Counted from the stretch's first letter, positions 36,204 to 48,357 are shown. The stretch is DNA of 64,000 nucleotides from Pectobacterium sp. CFBP8739 (GCF_013449375.1 NZ_JACDRR010000007.1:62146-126145), one strand, 5' to 3'. The notes: generated by a model not told the origin, from the sequence alone. Numbers and translations are program-made.

Positions 36204-37604
36204 TCACGATTGACGCGGCAGCGTTGACTGCTTGATGGTGTCCGGTGGGACGCGGTTAAAAATTAACACTGGCAGGGCGATGATGACGATCATGCTGAGA
36301 TAGGTGTAAATAAACACCCTGTGGGTTTCTCCACTTCCTGCTGCCATATGCGGTTGGGAAAATAGGCCTAGCAGGATGCCTGCGATGCTGACGCCAAGGC
36401 TGGTGGACAACTGCATGGTCATCGACAGCAGACTATTGCCGCCGCTGGCTAACGTATCCGGCAGATCTTTCAGCGTCAGTGTATTCATGGTGGAAAAACG
36501 AATGGCGTTCACCATGCCAAGGAAGAACAAGACAATCGGGATCATCCAGATCCATTGCATCAGCGCGACTAGCGCGAACAGCGCCGTGACCAGTGCCAGT
36601 AGCAGCGTGGAGACAATCAGCACGCGGCGGTAACCGAGCTGGTTAACGACCTGCACCACGATCCGCTTCATACCCATACTGCCTAGCACCATTGGTACCA
36701 TCATCAGCCCGGCGTGGAACGGCGAAAAGCCCATTCCCAACTGCAAAAATAGCGGCGTCATAAACGGTAACATGCCGCTGCCGATACGTGCCAATAGCCC
36801 GCCGGTCAGGCCGATAGAGAAGGTATGGGTGTCGAACAGACGCAGATTAAACAGGGCTCGTTCGTTACGGCGCGCGTGTAGCCAATAGCTTAACAGGGCG
36901 ATCAGTCCAATCGCGATTAACGCAAAAATGGCAATCGGCGGAATGCCGAGGCTGCGGTTACCGTCCAGCGCCAGCGTCAGTGTCGCCATACCGATGGCAA
37001 GCCAGAGGAAGCCGCTGATGTCAAAGCGCTGCGTTCGCATAGTGTAATTGGGCATCAGGAACCAAGTTGCCAGCGCGCCGATAATGCCAACGGGCAGGTT
37101 GATAAAGAAAATCCAGTGCCAGCTGGCGTATTCCACCAGAAAGCCGCCGAGTGCGGGCCCCATTAATGGGCCAATCTGGCCGGGCAGCGTCACGAATGTC
37201 ATTGCTGCCATATACTGATCGCGCGGGACGATCTTCATCACGGTCAGCCGTCCTACCGGCACCATCATTGCGCCGCCGACGCCCTGAATAACGCGCGAGG
37301 CCAGCAGTTCATTCAGCGTTTCCGAACGGGCGCACAGCAGCGATCCGAGCGTAAACAGCAGAATCGCAGTGAAAAAGATGTTCTTCACGCCGATACGATC
37401 CGCCAGCCACCCGCTGGCAGGTAGCATCACCGCGACGGTCAGCACATAGGAAACAATCACCGAATGCATATGCAGCGGGCTTTCATTCAGACTCGCGGCC
37501 ATCGAAGGCAGCGCGGTATTCACGATGGTGGTATCCAGCGTCTGCATAAAAAAGCCAAAGGCAACAATCCAAAGCTGCCAGCGGACGGAGGCTGGTTGGG
37601 TCAT
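36204..37604 (-). CDS. mdtD: MFS transporter MdtD
   Basis: A 466-aa DHA2-type MFS permease. [18 protein letters not shown] is in helix 1, [13 protein letters not shown] is motif A, and [16 protein letters not shown] lies in the C-terminal half. In E. coli mdtD belongs to the mdtABCD-baeSR operon but is not needed for MdtABC function; a role in citrate/iron-citrate efflux has been proposed for it. Here it is separated from mdtC by about 550 bp of repeat DNA, whereas it stays close to baeS. Confidence 0.93.
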   Translation of the reverse strand: MTQPASVRWQLWIVAFGFFMQTLDTTIVNTALPSMAASLNESPLHMHSVIVSYVLTVAVMLPASGWLADRIGVKNIFFTAILLFTLGSLLCARSETLNELLASRVIQGVGGAMMVPVGRLTVMKIVPRDQYMAAMTFVTLPGQIGPLMGPALGGFLVEYASWHWIFFINLPVGIIGALATWFLMPNYTMRTQRFDISGFLWLAIGMATLTLALDGNRSLGIPPIAIFALIAIGLIALLSYWLHARRNERALFNLRLFDTHTFSIGLTGGLLARIGSGMLPFMTPLFLQLGMGFSPFHAGLMMVPMVLGSMGMKRIVVQVVNQLGYRRVLIVSTLLLALVTALFALVALMQWIWMIPIVLFFLGMVNAIRFSTMNTLTLKDLPDTLASGGNSLLSMTMQLSTSLGVSIAGILLGLFSQPHMAAGSGETHRVFIYTYLSMIVIIALPVLIFNRVPPDTIKQSTLPRQS

Positions 37605-37683
37605 CTTCCATGACCCTCTGGATAGTTGGATATATTCGGCATAGTCGGTGGTGTCCTCACATTGTGAATATTTTTATCTCGGC

Positions 37684-37932
37684 GAGGTTTCGTGCGCTCA
37701 AGTATCACCGTTTTTCTAGTAGCGTTCCGAACGCGCCCGACCAAGGGCGGCTCAATTGCCGTCGCCCTTGGAACCCTGGCTTTTGGCGGGAAATTATGCC
37801 GCTATGCGGTGCCTTCGGGAAAAGCATCCTCTTTGCGGACCGCCGCTGACGCGTTCCCTACGCGGCATCGGCTTGCGCGGCATCCATGCCGCTTATCCGA
37901 GAGTATGCTTTTCCCTCAGCATAATTTACGCC
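37684..37932 (+). repeat. Structured repeat, copy A (between mdtC and mdtD)
   Basis: A 249-bp member of a three-copy family in this window. It begins GAGGTTTCGTGCGCT and ends TCAGCATAATTTACGCC. Hairpins: CCAAGGGCG / CGCCCTTGG (37741-37771), GCCGC-TAT-GCGGT (37798-37810), and GCGGCAT-CC-ATGCCGC (37877-37892). It has the conserved CTGGCTTTTGGCGGGAAATT and GTGCCTTCGG segments. It is non-coding. The first 15 bases recur inverted downstream at 37957-37971 and 38112-38126 (AGCGCACGAAACCTC). Confidence 0.75.
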
Positions 37933-38140
37933 AAGGTGGGAGTTCGTTGCGAGTTAAGCGCACGAAACCTCCCCAGAAATAGCATGTTATTAGATCGTTA
38001 TCGTTGTTCATGTTCAGTCATGATAGTGACACATCTTGTCGCTCCGCTCATCCGAGAGAGCATCTTCTCCTCAGCATAATTTACGCCAAGGTGGGAGTCC
38101 GTTGCGAGTTAAGCGCACGAAACCTCCCCTGAAATAACAT
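37891..38140 (+). repeat. Pair of 95-bp direct repeats
   Basis: 37891-37985 and 38046-38140 are nearly identical. Both run from GCTTATCCGAGAG or GCTCATCCGAGAG through TCAGCATAATTTACGCC, AAGGTGGGAG and GAGTTAAGCGCACGAAACCT to AAATA(G/A)CAT. Copy A of the structured repeat ends within the first unit, so the second unit looks like a duplicated or partial 3' end. Sixty bases of unrelated sequence separate them. Confidence 0.8.
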
Positions 38141-38151
38141 ATTGATTATTA

Positions 38152-41100
38152 TCACGACAGTGACAAATCCTTCTCTGGGGCTTTGCGCCGAATATGCCTC
38201 AGTTTGTCGAAAAACAGATACACCACCGGTGTGGTATACAGCGTGAGGATTTGGCTCATCACCAGCCCGCCGACAATAGTGATGCCGAGCGGCTGTCGCA
38301 ATTCCGCACCGTCGCCGCTGGTCAACACCAGCGGCAGGGCGCCAAACAGCGCGGCCAGTGTGGTCATCATTATCGGACGGAAGCGCAACAGACAGGTCTG
38401 GAAAATCGCATCCTGCGCGCTCAGTTGGCCGCTGCGCTGCGCCACCAGCGCAAAATCCACCATCATGATCGCGTTCTTCTTCACGATCCCAATCAGCAGC
38501 ATGATGCCAATCAACGCCACCAGACTAAACGGTGCGCCAAACCACTCCAGCGCCAGCAGCGCCCCTACGCCCGCCGAGGGCAGGGTAGACAAAATCGTCA
38601 GCGGATGCACATAGCTTTCATACAGCACGCCCAGCACGATATACACGGTAATAATGGCCGCCAGAATCAGCAATAGCTGGGAAGACTGCGACTGCTTGAA
38701 CGCTTGCGCCGTACCGGAAAACTGGCCGCGTACTGCTGACGGCACACCCAACGATGTCATGGTTCTTTCTATCGCTGCCGTGGCGCTCGACAGATCGGTG
38801 CCTTCCGGCAAGTTGAAAGAAATTGTTGATGCGGCAGACAACCCCTGATGATTCACCGACAGCGGCGCGTTGAGCGGTTTCCAACTGGCGAAATAAGAAA
38901 GCGGGATGGGCTTGCCTTCTTTATTGATCACAAACATTTTGTCCAGCGAACTGACATCCTGTGTGTAGGTATCATCCACTTCCATCACCACCTTATATTG
39001 GTTCAGCGGCTGGTAAATGGTTGAAATCTGACGCTGTCCGAAGGCGTTATTGAGCAGTGCGTTGACGGCAGAAACGTTGATGCCGAGCTGCGCCATCGCA
39101 TCGCGGTCGTAGGTGAGCGCCATTTCCGCGCCTTTATCCTGCTGATCGGAGTTCACATCGGCCAGCTCTGGCAACTTGCTGAAAGCGTTACGAATCTTAG
39201 GTTCCCAGGCGCGCAGTTCGTTCAAATCATCAGACAGCAGTGTGTACTGGTACCCCGCGTTCGCTTCACGCCCGCCGATGCGAATATCCTGCACTGGCAT
39301 GAGAAACAGATTAGCGCCGGGTTCTTTTGCCAGCTTGATGCGCAGGCGGCTGATCACTTGTTGTGCCGATACATCACGCTCGGACAGCGGCTTAAGTGAG
39401 ATAAACATCGACCCGCTGTTGGTGCGCGATCCGCCAGTAAAACCGTTAACGTTATCCACCGCCGGGTCGCTGCTGACAAGGGTCATGAAGTTCTGGAGTT
39501 TCACCGTCATGGCCTGAAAAGAAATGCTCTGGTCAGCCTGAATAAAGCCCATCAGTCGGCCCGTATCCTGCTCTGGGAAGAAGGTCTTCGGAATGCTGAT
39601 ATACAACCAGATATTGAGCGCGATGGTGCCCAGCAAGAGCAGTAACACCCAGCGAGCATGGTTGAGCACCCACTTTAGCGATTGCCCATAGCCTTGTTGC
39701 ATCGCCAACAGCACGCGATTAAAACCGTGCTTGCGCGGCTGGCTGCGTTTAGGGACGGCATGCAGCAGTCGCGCGCATAGCATCGGCGTGAGCGTGAGTG
39801 AGATCAGCAGAGAAATCATGATCGCGACCGACAGCGTGACGGCGAATTCGCGGAATAGCCGCCCTGGTAAGCCGTCCATCAGCAGCAGTGGGATGAACAC
39901 CGCTACCAGCGACAGACTCATGGATAAGACGGTGAACCCTACTTCGCGCACGCCCTGAAGCGACGCCTGTAGCGGCTTCATACCCGCTTCGATATGGCGG
40001 GAAATATTCTCCAGCACCACGATGGCGTCATCCACCACGAAACCGGTGGCAATGGTTAGCGCCATCAGCGACAAGTTATTCAGACTAAAGCCGCACAGGT
40101 ACATGGCGGCAAAGGTGCCGATGAGCGATACCGGTACGGCCAACGCCGGAATGGCGGTCGCACGGCCGGAACGCAGGAACAGGAAGACGACCAGAATCAC
40201 CAGCGCGACGGCAATCACCAGCGATCGTTCCACTTCCGCCAGTGAGGCGCGGATGGTGGGAGAACGGTCCTGTGCAACATCCAGCTGTATTTCGGCAGGG
40301 AGGCTGGCGCGCAGCTCTGGCATGGCGGCGCGGATATTGTCTACCGTGGTAATAATGTTGGCATCCGGCGCGCGGCGAATCATCACCAGAATCGCAGGCT
40401 TCGCGTTCGCCATCCCCGCGTTACGGGAATTCTGCACTGAATCTTCTACCGTAGCGACATCACTCAGGCGGACGGCGGCACCGTTGTTGTAGTGGATAAT
40501 CAGCGGCGCATAGGCCGCGGCGGTTTTTAGCTCATCGTTGGTGCGTATCTGCCAGCTTTTCTGGCTGTTTTCGACATTTCCTAACGGCTGGCGCACGTTT
40601 GCCTGCGCGATAGCCTGCCGTACCTCGTCGAGGGAAATCCCCTGATTGAACAGCGCCACCGGATTCAGTGCGACGCGCACGGCAGGCAGCGAACTGCCGC
40701 CGATGGAGACATCGCCGACGCCTTCCATCTGCGAAATTTTCTGTGACAGCTGAGTCGAGGCAAAGTCGTACAACTGCCCCTGGCTGTAGGTGTCCGAGGT
40801 CAGCGTCAGGATCATGACGGGTGCGTCGGACGGATTGACTTTGCGGTAGGTCGGTCGGCTGGACATACCGGACGGCAGCAGGTTTTGCGCGGCGTTGATG
40901 GCTGCCTGCACATCACGCGCTGCGCCGTTGATATCCCTGTCGAGGTTAAACACCAGAATGACGCGTGTACTGCCGAGCGAACTGGTGGAGGTCATTTCGC
41001 TGACGCCTGCGATCCGGCCAAGTGCCCGTTCCAGCGGTGTCGCGACGGCGGAGGCCATCGTTTCTGGCGAGGCGCCGGGCAGGGAGGCGCTGACCGAAAT

Positions 41101-41232
41101 AACTGGGAAATCCACCTGAGGCAGCGGCGACACCGGCAACAGGCGGAAACCCAGTACGCCACAGAGTGCGATGGCCAGCGTCAGCAGCAGGGTGGCGACG
41201 GGGCGGTGGATGAACAGGGCGAAGAACTTCAC
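38152..41232 (-). CDS. mdtC: RND multidrug efflux transporter subunit MdtC
   Basis: A 1026-aa inner-membrane RND protein with twelve transmembrane helices and two large periplasmic loops. It starts [20 protein letters not shown] and contains [17 protein letters not shown], the helix-4 motif carrying the proton-relay aspartates. It works as a heterotrimer with MdtB, joined to MdtA and TolC, and exports bile salts, novobiocin and similar compounds. It overlaps mdtB by 4 bp (ATGA). Downstream lies the repeat block rather than mdtD directly. Confidence 0.97.
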   Translation of the reverse strand: MKFFALFIHRPVATLLLTLAIALCGVLGFRLLPVSPLPQVDFPVISVSASLPGASPETMASAVATPLERALGRIAGVSEMTSTSSLGSTRVILVFNLDRDINGAARDVQAAINAAQNLLPSGMSSRPTYRKVNPSDAPVMILTLTSDTYSQGQLYDFASTQLSQKISQMEGVGDVSIGGSSLPAVRVALNPVALFNQGISLDEVRQAIAQANVRQPLGNVENSQKSWQIRTNDELKTAAAYAPLIIHYNNGAAVRLSDVATVEDSVQNSRNAGMANAKPAILVMIRRAPDANIITTVDNIRAAMPELRASLPAEIQLDVAQDRSPTIRASLAEVERSLVIAVALVILVVFLFLRSGRATAIPALAVPVSLIGTFAAMYLCGFSLNNLSLMALTIATGFVVDDAIVVLENISRHIEAGMKPLQASLQGVREVGFTVLSMSLSLVAVFIPLLLMDGLPGRLFREFAVTLSVAIMISLLISLTLTPMLCARLLHAVPKRSQPRKHGFNRVLLAMQQGYGQSLKWVLNHARWVLLLLLGTIALNIWLYISIPKTFFPEQDTGRLMGFIQADQSISFQAMTVKLQNFMTLVSSDPAVDNVNGFTGGSRTNSGSMFISLKPLSERDVSAQQVISRLRIKLAKEPGANLFLMPVQDIRIGGREANAGYQYTLLSDDLNELRAWEPKIRNAFSKLPELADVNSDQQDKGAEMALTYDRDAMAQLGINVSAVNALLNNAFGQRQISTIYQPLNQYKVVMEVDDTYTQDVSSLDKMFVINKEGKPIPLSYFASWKPLNAPLSVNHQGLSAASTISFNLPEGTDLSSATAAIERTMTSLGVPSAVRGQFSGTAQAFKQSQSSQLLLILAAIITVYIVLGVLYESYVHPLTILSTLPSAGVGALLALEWFGAPFSLVALIGIMLLIGIVKKNAIMMVDFALVAQRSGQLSAQDAIFQTCLLRFRPIMMTTLAALFGALPLVLTSGDGAELRQPLGITIVGGLVMSQILTLYTTPVVYLFFDKLRHIRRKAPEKDLSLS

Positions 41233-44200
41233 TCGGTTTCTTCCTCCTGACGCGCTAAACGGCGGAAACGCATCGCCAGACGGTCAAACAGCAGGTAAAT
41301 CACCGGTGTGGTAAACAGCGTCAGAATCTGGCTCATGATCAGGCCGCCGACCATACAGATCCCCAGCGGCTGGCGCAGTTCCGCGCCGACGCCAGTGCTC
41401 AGCATCAGCGGCAGCGCACTCAACAGTGCCGCCATGGTGGTCATCAAAATCGGCCGGAAACGTAGCAGACAGGCCTGATAAATGGCGTCATACGGTGTCA
41501 TCCCCTGCTCTCGCTCCGCCGCCAGAGCGAAGTCGATCATCATGATGGCGTTCTTCTTCACGATCCCGATGAGCAAAATGATCCCGATAATGGCAATCAC
41601 ATCCAGCTCATTCCCGGCCATCATGAGTGCCAGCAACGCGCCGACGCCTGCCGTGGGCAGCGTAGATAGGATGGTGATGGGATGAATAAAGCTCTCGTAC
41701 AGCACGCCAAGCACAATGTACATCGCGACAATCGCCGCCACGATCAGCCACACGGTGTTGCTCAGCGCTGATTGGAACGCCAGCGTACTGCCCTGAAAAC
41801 GGGTGGTGATATTCGCAGGCAGGTTCATCTGCTGCTCGGTCTGGGTAATGGCATCCACCGCTGCACCCAGCGCATAGCCTCTGGCGACGTTGAAGGAGAT
41901 CGTCGTCGATGGGAACTGGTCGATATGGTTGATCGCCAGCGGCCCCTGACGCTCTTCGATGGTGGCAATACTACTGAGCGGAATGGTGCCGCCGTCGCTG
42001 CTGATGAGACGCACGTCGTTCAACGCGTCCAGACCGGTGTTGTTCGTCGTATCGTGTTCCAGCACGACACGGTACTGACTGGCCTGCGTATAGATGGTAG
42101 AGACCAGACGCTGGCCAAAAGCGTTGTACAACGCGCTATCGACCTGCGACATCGTGATGCCCAGACGGCTAGCGCTGTCGCGATTTACGTTGACGTAGGC
42201 AACGGCGGCACCGTCTTGCCAGTCGCTGCTGACATCCTCAAGCTGTGGCAGCTTTTTCAGCTCGGTCATCAGCTTGGGCACCCACTGGCTCAGCTCGTCC
42301 AGCGACATCGCCTGCAAGGTAAACTGGTACTGCGTGCGGCTGATTTGGGTGTCGATGGTGAGATCCTGCACCGGTTGCAGATATAGCTGGATGCCAGGAA
42401 TCTGTGCCGTTTGCTGTTGCAGGCGGCTGATGATCTCTGGAATACGTTCGCTGCGCTCACTGAGCGGTTTCAGGTTGATTTGCAGACGGCCGCTGTTTAG
42501 CGCGGCATTGGTGCCGTCAACGCCAATGAATGAAGACACGCTCTCCACTGCTGGATCTTTCATGATGATGGACGCAACGCGCTGCTGGCGATCGGCCATA
42601 TTGCTGAACGAAACGGTTTGCGGTGCCTGCACGGTGCCCTGAATGATGCCGTTATCCTGTATCGGGAAGAAGCCTTTCGGGATCCAAATATAGAGCAGAA
42701 CCGTCAGCAGCAGCGTACCGAGCGCAACGCTAAGCGTCAGCCACGGGTGGTTCAGCACGTTGCGCAGCCAGACGCCGTAGGCATCGATCAGGCGAGTGAA
42801 GAAACGTTCGCTGGCGCGGGTAAAACGGTTCTGTTGCCGCAGCGACTGATGGCTCAGCATTCGTGCGCACATCATGGGCGTGAGCGTGAGCGATACGACG
42901 GCGGAAATCAGGATAGACACCGCCAGCGTGACGGCAAATTCGCGGAACAATCGTCCGACGATATCGCCCATAAATAGCAGCGGGATCAGCACGGCGATGA
43001 GCGAGAAGGTGAGAGAAATGATGGTGAAGCCGATTTCTCCTGCGCCCTTCAGCGCGGCATGAAGCGGTTTTTCCCCTTTTTCGATATAGCGGGCGATGTT
43101 TTCAATCACCACGATGGCATCATCCACCACGAAACCAGTGGCAATAGTCAGCGCCATGAGCGTCAGGTTATTGATGGAAAAACCGAGGAAGTACATGGCG
43201 GCAAAGGTGCCAATCAGCGACAGCGGCACCGCGATGCTCGGGATCAGCGTGGCGACGGCGTTACGCAAAAACAGGTAAATCACCATCACGACCAGCGCGA
43301 TAGCCAACAGCAGCTCGAATTGGACGTCTTTTACTGAGGCGCGAATGCTGGTGGTGCGGTCGGTCAGCGTGGTGACCTCGACGGCGTTCGGCAGGCTGGC
43401 TTTCAACGCAGGCAGCATCTTACTAATGCTGTCCGTGGTTGTGATGACGTTGGCACCAGGCTGGCGCTGAACGTTGATAATGATCGCCTGCTGCCGATTC
43501 GCCCAGGCTCCGAGATGACTATTCTCTGCGGCCTGCTCAATCGTTGCGACATCCTGAAGCCGCACCGGTGCGCCATTCTTCCATGTAACAATCAGCTTGC
43601 GGTAATCATCAACGGTTTTCATTTGATCGTTGGCGGAGAGCGTGACCGAGCGCGTCGGGCCATCCAGACTCCCTTTGGCAGAATTCACGTTGGCGGCGGT
43701 AATCGCAGTGCGGATCGTCTCGCTGGTCAAACCGTATGCCGCCAGCGCGGGCGCATTCAGTCTGACCCGCACAGCCGGACGCTGTCCACCGGCTAACGAC
43801 ACCAGCCCGACGCCTGCCACTTGCGAGATTTTTTGCGCGATGCGGTTGTCCACCATGTCCTGAACTTGTGTCATCGACATGGCGCTGGAGGTGACGGCCA
43901 GCGTCATAATCGGCGGATCGGCTGGGTTTACTTTGCTGTAGGTCGGCGGATAGGGCAGATCGTTAGGCAGCAAGTTGCTGGCCGCATTGATGGCGGCCTG
44001 CACATCCTGCTCGGCGACATCCAGCGACAGCTCAAGCTGGAACTGAAGCGTAATGACGGATGCGCCGCCGGCGCTTTGCGTCGACATCTGTTTTAGTCCG
44101 GACATTTGACCGAACTGCCGCTCCAGCGGTGCGGTAATTGCAGACGTCACGACATCGGGGCTGGCGCCAGGATACAGGGTAACGACCTGAATCGTTGGGT

Positions 44201-44351
44201 AATCCACTTCGGGAAGTGCGGAAACCGGTAACGCCCGATAGCCGATGATACCGGCCAGCAAAATCGCGATCATCAGCAGCGTCGTGGCGACTGGACGCAG
44301 AATAAACAGGCGCGATGGCCCGCCGCCGCTGGCTGGAACGGTATCCTGCAT
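41229..44351 (-). CDS. mdtB: RND multidrug efflux transporter subunit MdtB
   Basis: A 1040-aa RND protein, exactly the E. coli MdtB length. The first helix ([20 protein letters not shown]) and the helix-4 motif [19 protein letters not shown] are intact. MdtB2C heterotrimers form the active pump, MdtB being the subunit thought to drive proton translocation. It abuts mdtA with a one-base overlap and overlaps mdtC by four bases, indicating translational coupling through the three pump genes. Confidence 0.97.
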   Translation of the reverse strand: MQDTVPASGGGPSRLFILRPVATTLLMIAILLAGIIGYRALPVSALPEVDYPTIQVVTLYPGASPDVVTSAITAPLERQFGQMSGLKQMSTQSAGGASVITLQFQLELSLDVAEQDVQAAINAASNLLPNDLPYPPTYSKVNPADPPIMTLAVTSSAMSMTQVQDMVDNRIAQKISQVAGVGLVSLAGGQRPAVRVRLNAPALAAYGLTSETIRTAITAANVNSAKGSLDGPTRSVTLSANDQMKTVDDYRKLIVTWKNGAPVRLQDVATIEQAAENSHLGAWANRQQAIIINVQRQPGANVITTTDSISKMLPALKASLPNAVEVTTLTDRTTSIRASVKDVQFELLLAIALVVMVIYLFLRNAVATLIPSIAVPLSLIGTFAAMYFLGFSINNLTLMALTIATGFVVDDAIVVIENIARYIEKGEKPLHAALKGAGEIGFTIISLTFSLIAVLIPLLFMGDIVGRLFREFAVTLAVSILISAVVSLTLTPMMCARMLSHQSLRQQNRFTRASERFFTRLIDAYGVWLRNVLNHPWLTLSVALGTLLLTVLLYIWIPKGFFPIQDNGIIQGTVQAPQTVSFSNMADRQQRVASIIMKDPAVESVSSFIGVDGTNAALNSGRLQINLKPLSERSERIPEIISRLQQQTAQIPGIQLYLQPVQDLTIDTQISRTQYQFTLQAMSLDELSQWVPKLMTELKKLPQLEDVSSDWQDGAAVAYVNVNRDSASRLGITMSQVDSALYNAFGQRLVSTIYTQASQYRVVLEHDTTNNTGLDALNDVRLISSDGGTIPLSSIATIEERQGPLAINHIDQFPSTTISFNVARGYALGAAVDAITQTEQQMNLPANITTRFQGSTLAFQSALSNTVWLIVAAIVAMYIVLGVLYESFIHPITILSTLPTAGVGALLALMMAGNELDVIAIIGIILLIGIVKKNAIMMIDFALAAEREQGMTPYDAIYQACLLRFRPILMTTMAALLSALPLMLSTGVGAELRQPLGICMVGGLIMSQILTLFTTPVIYLLFDRLAMRFRRLARQEEETE

Positions 44352-45586
44352 CAGGATTTCTCCCCAGTGGTGGCGGGCGTTTTCTCCGTCAGCGTTGAGG
44401 GCACAACCTCTACTTTTGCCCCTTCGGTCAGACGGTCGATACCGTCAGTGACGACTTTCACATCGGCGTCCAGTCCTGCTGTCACCACAACCAACTGGCC
44501 GTACTGAATACTGGTGGTCACCTGACGCTTACTGACTTCGTTTTTATCATTCAGAATCCAGACGAAACGGCCTTCATTCCCCATTTGCACGGCGGAGGAA
44601 GGGGCGACGACGGCGTTTTTCAGCGTGTCGACCTTCATGCGGATATTCACGAACTGGTTCGGGAACAGGGCATCGTCCAGATTATCAAAACGCGCCTTGA
44701 GTTTGATCGTGCCCGTGGTGGCGTCGATCTGGTTATCCATGCTCAGCAGCGTCCCCTGTGAGAGTTTCTTTTGATTGGCGCGATCCCAGGCTTCCACCAC
44801 GGGCGGCTGGCCTGATTTCTGCGCGTTCAGAATGGTGGAAATTTCCGCTTCCGGTACGGTAAAGACGACATCAATCGGGTAGGTCTGTGTGATCACGACA
44901 AGGCCATTGGTGTCGCCGCTGGTGATGTAATTCCCGACATCGACCTGCTTTAAGCCGATCCGACCACTGATAGGCGCAGTGATCTTGCTGTAATCCAACT
45001 GGAGCTGCGCGCTGGCTACGGCGCCTTCATCGGCTTTTAGCGTGCCTTCTGCTTGACGAACGGCGGCGGTCTGCGCATCCAGTTCCTGACGGGAGATCAG
45101 ATTGGTTTTCACCAACTGCTGATAGCGCACTAAATCCTGTTGCGCATTAGCCAGCACGGCCCGATCTTTTGCCAACTGTCCCTGAGCCTGCGTGAGCTCA
45201 ACCTGAAAAGGACGCGGGTCGATTTCTGCTAGTAAGTCGCCAGCCTTAACCTGTTGTCCTTCCTGAAAGTGCAGTGCCATCAATTGCCCATTCACCCGGC
45301 TGCGCAGCGTTACGGTGTTGGCCGCAGCCACAGTGCCTAAGCCGGACAGATAATAGGGCACGGAAGCAGACTGCGTCATCGCCGCCTGCACAGGGGCCAG
45401 CGTGCGCATAGCAGCGCGGCGTCCACCGCCATTGCTGTTGCTTCCCGAATGTGACGTACGGGCGGCGTGCTGTTCACTGGTGCCGGGGGCGGCAGAGGGC
45501 GTCGGGGTAAAGTGGCGCCAGATCAGCACGGCAATAGCGATAACGGCGGCAAGTATCAGCAGGCCTCGGATACGTTTGGCATTCAT
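44351..45586 (-). CDS. mdtA: RND efflux periplasmic adaptor MdtA
   Basis: A 411-aa membrane-fusion protein with an N-terminal anchor helix ([15 protein letters not shown]). A lipoyl half-motif ([20 protein letters not shown]), a coiled-coil hairpin (about residues 130-200) and a beta-barrel/membrane-proximal domain ending in a charged tail follow. It links MdtBC to TolC. It is the first gene of mdtABCD-baeSR; the promoter lies in 45587-45770, where I did not find a convincing BaeR box. Confidence 0.96.
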   Translation of the reverse strand: MNAKRIRGLLILAAVIAIAVLIWRHFTPTPSAAPGTSEQHAARTSHSGSNSNGGGRRAAMRTLAPVQAAMTQSASVPYYLSGLGTVAAANTVTLRSRVNGQLMALHFQEGQQVKAGDLLAEIDPRPFQVELTQAQGQLAKDRAVLANAQQDLVRYQQLVKTNLISRQELDAQTAAVRQAEGTLKADEGAVASAQLQLDYSKITAPISGRIGLKQVDVGNYITSGDTNGLVVITQTYPIDVVFTVPEAEISTILNAQKSGQPPVVEAWDRANQKKLSQGTLLSMDNQIDATTGTIKLKARFDNLDDALFPNQFVNIRMKVDTLKNAVVAPSSAVQMGNEGRFVWILNDKNEVSKRQVTTSIQYGQLVVVTAGLDADVKVVTDGIDRLTEGAKVEVVPSTLTEKTPATTGEKS

Positions 45587-45633
45587 AGTGATGGATTACT
45601 CTCTCCAGGTTGCGCGGGAAGCACGGTGTACCC

Positions 45634-45664
45634 GTCATACTTCACGCTGCACGTGCGTGCGTTG
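45634..45664. repeat. Short relative of the TACTTCAAGTTGCATG repeat
   Basis: GTCATACTTCACGCTGCACG followed by TGCGTGCGTTG resembles the left end of the repeat at 29585-29688. It lies in the mdtA upstream region. Confidence 0.4.
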
Positions 45665-45773
45665 TCACTTTAGTAAGCAGGTTTTGGGACCAATGGCCTT
45701 ATTTTACTAGTTTAAACAGGAGATGCCGGACAAAAATGAAGGAAATATGGAAGATATGTCAGGGTTTGTAGGG

Positions 45774-45802
45774 AAAAAAATCCGGCAGCGCGAGGCTGCC
45801 GG
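45774..45802 (-). terminator. Rho-independent terminator of nupC
   Basis: On the minus strand CCGGCAGC-CTCGC-GCTGCCGG is followed by ATTTTTTT, about 35 bp after the nupC stop codon. Confidence 0.93.
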
Positions 45803-45835
45803 ATAGAGATAAGCGAGGAATATCGCAGTGAAGGA

Positions 45836-47032
45836 TTACAGCACCAGACCCGCGATAGCGGCGGAAAGGATGCTCACCAGCGTGGAACCGTAAACCAATT
45901 TCAGACCGAAGCGAGAAACCACGTTGCCCTGTTGTTCGTTCAGGCCTTTGATCGCGCCAGCAATAATCCCGATGGATGAGAAGTTGGCGAAGGACACCAG
46001 GAACACAGACAGAATACCCACGCTGCGTGGAGACAGTTCGCCTGCCACTTTTTGCAGTTCCAGCATGGCGACAAACTCGTTAGAAACCAGTTTGGTTGCC
46101 ATGATGCTACCTACCTGCAGGGCTTCATTAGAGGGGATACCCATGACCCAGGCAAACGGGTAGAACGCGTAGCCGAGGACTTCTTGGAAGCTGATACCAA
46201 AAATGGCGCTGAAAATGGCGTTGACCGCGGCAATCAGTGCAATGAAACCGATCAGCATTGCTGCAACGATAACGGCGACTTTAAAGCCCGCCAGAATGTA
46301 TTCGCCCAGCATTTCAAAGAAGCTCTGATTTTCGTGCAGGTTACCCAACTGCAATTCCGGTTCTTCTCCGACTTTGTAGGGGTTAATCAGCGATAGTACG
46401 ATGAAGGTACTGAACATGTTCAGAATCAGCGCAGCAACGACGAATTTGGCATCCAGCATCGACATGTACGCCCCGACGATAGACATCGACACAGTCGACA
46501 TCGCCGTTGCCGCCATGGTGTACATACGCTTTTCAGACATCTTGCCCAGAATATCTTTATAGGCAATGAAGTTTTCGGACTGGCCGAGAATCAGTGAACT
46601 GACCGCATTAAAGGATTCCAGTTTACCCATGCCGTTCACTTTGGACAGAAGCGTACCAATGGCGCGGATGATGATCGGCAGCACTCTAATGTGTTGCAGG
46701 ATACCGATCAGCGCGGAAATGAAGACGATAGGGCAGAGCACTTTGAAGAAGAAGGAAATCAGGTTCTTCTCACTATTCACCATATCACCGAATACGAAGT
46801 CCGTCCCTTGGCCTGCAAATCCGAGTAATTTGTCGAATACCGCCGCGAACCCCTTAACAACACCTAACCCAATGTTTGAGTACAAGAAGAAATACGCGAG
46901 CAGAATTTCGATGACGAGTAACTGAATAATAAAACGAATACGAATGCTTTTACGATCGCGGCAGACAAGCAGCGCCAGCGCCGTAACAACAACCAGCGCC
47001 AGAATAAATTGCGCGATATGGGACAGGGACAT
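45836..47032 (-). CDS. nupC: Proton-coupled nucleoside transporter NupC
   Basis: A 398-aa concentrative nucleoside transporter. The Nup family core is preserved almost unchanged relative to E. coli Nup[39 protein letters not shown] and [18 protein letters not shown]. It imports nucleosides other than guanosine-type with protons. The start MSLSHIAQF was chosen; twelve more codons are open upstream. It has its own strong terminator. CytR/CRP control is known in E. coli, but no certain sites were recognised here. Confidence 0.93.
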   Translation of the reverse strand: MSLSHIAQFILALVVVTALALLVCRDRKSIRIRFIIQLLVIEILLAYFFLYSNIGLGVVKGFAAVFDKLLGFAGQGTDFVFGDMVNSEKNLISFFFKVLCPIVFISALIGILQHIRVLPIIIRAIGTLLSKVNGMGKLESFNAVSSLILGQSENFIAYKDILGKMSEKRMYTMAATAMSTVSMSIVGAYMSMLDAKFVVAALILNMFSTFIVLSLINPYKVGEEPELQLGNLHENQSFFEMLGEYILAGFKVAVIVAAMLIGFIALIAAVNAIFSAIFGISFQEVLGYAFYPFAWVMGIPSNEALQVGSIMATKLVSNEFVAMLELQKVAGELSPRSVGILSVFLVSFANFSSIGIIAGAIKGLNEQQGNVVSRFGLKLVYGSTLVSILSAAIAGLVL

Positions 47033-47275
47033 GTGTGCTCCAAATATGAGGCAGGCCAAATTTTCCACGTCATTTTATGTAACGCGTGCATTAAAAATGA
47101 GAGGGAGAACGCAAAAAAATAATTATACCGTGGGATTTTATCTAAACTAAATGCCATGTCTCGTTATCCGCACTTTTCTGGTCATTCATTATTCTTATTC
47201 CAAGCAGAAAGTGGTATTGCCCTGCTTTAGGTTGCAGGTTGGTGAGTCTTTTATGATGTTTTTGCATGAAACTAC

Positions 47276-47527
47276 AACGCAGCGCGTTTGGCTGAGATGC
47301 TGAAAATCAGTCAAGCCAACTATCTGGCGCGGTATGAAACGCTGCAACCGCTGGTATGCGAGCAAGGTATCGGGTCATTCGTTATTATTCGCCGACGAGC
47401 GAGTTTCTGTCGGGTAAGTATCGCCAGTGCGACATCGCTGGAGCAGGTAGCCGAACTGGCGAGCGCGACGCGGCTGGTGCTGCCGGCAGAAGATATTGAG
47501 TTGCTGGATCGTGCGAGTCGTTATTAG
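47276..47527 (+). pseudogene. Aldo/keto reductase remnant
   Basis: Three pieces of an aldo/keto reductase can be read in order. NAARLAEMLKISQANYLARY with ETLQP comes first, CEQGIG follows in the same frame, and VIRYYSPTSEFLSGKYR is in another frame (47374-47424). The first frame then ends with SIASATSLEQVAELASATRL and AEDIELLDRASRY. These correspond to the family's [33 protein letters not shown] and PIASATSLEQ...LSADDI regions, with internal deletions and frameshifts. The N-terminal half is missing, so no functional product is expected. Confidence 0.75.
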
Positions 47528-47583
47528 GAAATTGCCTTCTTCGCAGCGGTATTTTCGTTGCATTTTTATGCAGACGTGAAGAT

Positions 47584-47899
47584 GGTTTCGTGCGCCACAA
47601 TATCGCAATTTTCATACTACCTCGTAGCACGCGCCCGACATAGGGGGCTCGCCAGCCCCCTATGAACCCCGGCTTTTTGGCGGGAATTATGCCGCTAAAG
47701 CGGTGCCTTCGTCGGTATCAGGCTTAGAGGACCGCTTGCGACACGTTTACTCGCCCCATAAACGGGGCTCGCCCTTCGGGCCAGCACGAGTGCTGTTCAA
47801 AAACGTCTCTGACGTTTTTGTCGGACGTGGCGCAAGCTCTCGCCGCGTCCATGCGGCTCATCATAAGCCTGCTATCTCCTCAGCATAATTTCTTACGCC
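47584..47899 (+). repeat. Structured repeat, copy B
   Basis: A member of the same family as 37684-37932. It begins GGTTTCGTGCGC and ends TCAGCATAATTTCTTACGCC. Hairpins: CATAGGGGGCT-CGCC-AGCCCCCTATG (47639-47664), GCCGC-TAAA-GCGGT (47691-47704), AAAACGTC-TCT-GACGTTTT (near 47800-47818, B only), and GCCGC-GTCCAT-GCGGC (47842-47857). About 70 bp longer than copies A and C because of an insertion around 47740-47820. Confidence 0.75.
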
Positions 47900-47935
47900 G
47901 GGTAACGGCAAAACGCATTGGGAGTCGTAAAACTG

Positions 47936-48283
47936 TTAGCGTACTTCTTTGTCTGCGCCATCATCCTCAAACCAGGCGGCCAGTTCGCGGCGCAGGTTAT
48001 CTGACTGCGTACCGAAAATAGCCTGTACCTGATGACCGACGATGATCACACCGATAGCGCCCAGTTTTTGCAGGCTGTCGCTGTTGACCAACCGCAGACT
48101 GTGAACCTCGACCCGCAGGCGGGTGATGCAGGCATCCAGACTGACGATATTTTCTTTGCCACCAAAGGCGGTCACCAACTGCTGCAAGTTTTCTTTGTCT
48201 AGCGGTGAAGCGATTTCAATCTCGGTAATTTGCTTACCCAACATTGACGCGAACAATTTCCGAAAATTGTGAATCTTGCCCAT
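47936..48283 (-). CDS. Stand-alone PTS glucose-family EIIB protein
   Basis: A 115-aa EIIB domain of the glucose/sucrose PTS superfamily. The phosphorylated cysteine is at residue 52 in [13 protein letters not shown], followed by the usual [19 protein letters not shown] segment. No EIIC or EIIA gene lies nearby. Free EIIB proteins may serve a permease encoded elsewhere or act as phosphorylation-state sensors. It is on the same strand as, and just downstream of, the galactan operon (145-bp gap with a hairpin), so read-through from ganB is possible. Confidence 0.85.
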   Translation of the reverse strand: MGKIHNFRKLFASMLGKQITEIEIASPLDKENLQQLVTAFGGKENIVSLDACITRLRVEVHSLRLVNSDSLQKLGAIGVIIVGHQVQAIFGTQSDNLRRELAAWFEDDGADKEVR

Positions 48284-48357
48284 CGTAGTCACCTCTTTGT
48301 TTGTTTATCAACCTGAGTATGATAGTGCGGCTCACGTAACATGACTGTTAGGCGACA

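Noticed and set aside
37610-38079. Overlapping frames of 79-107 codons in the mdtC-mdtD gap
   Set aside because: They are chance frames through the structured repeat and direct repeats and are not conserved between the copies.
45587-45770. BaeR box upstream of mdtA
   Set aside because: Only partial matches to the E. coli motif were found; none is good enough to list.
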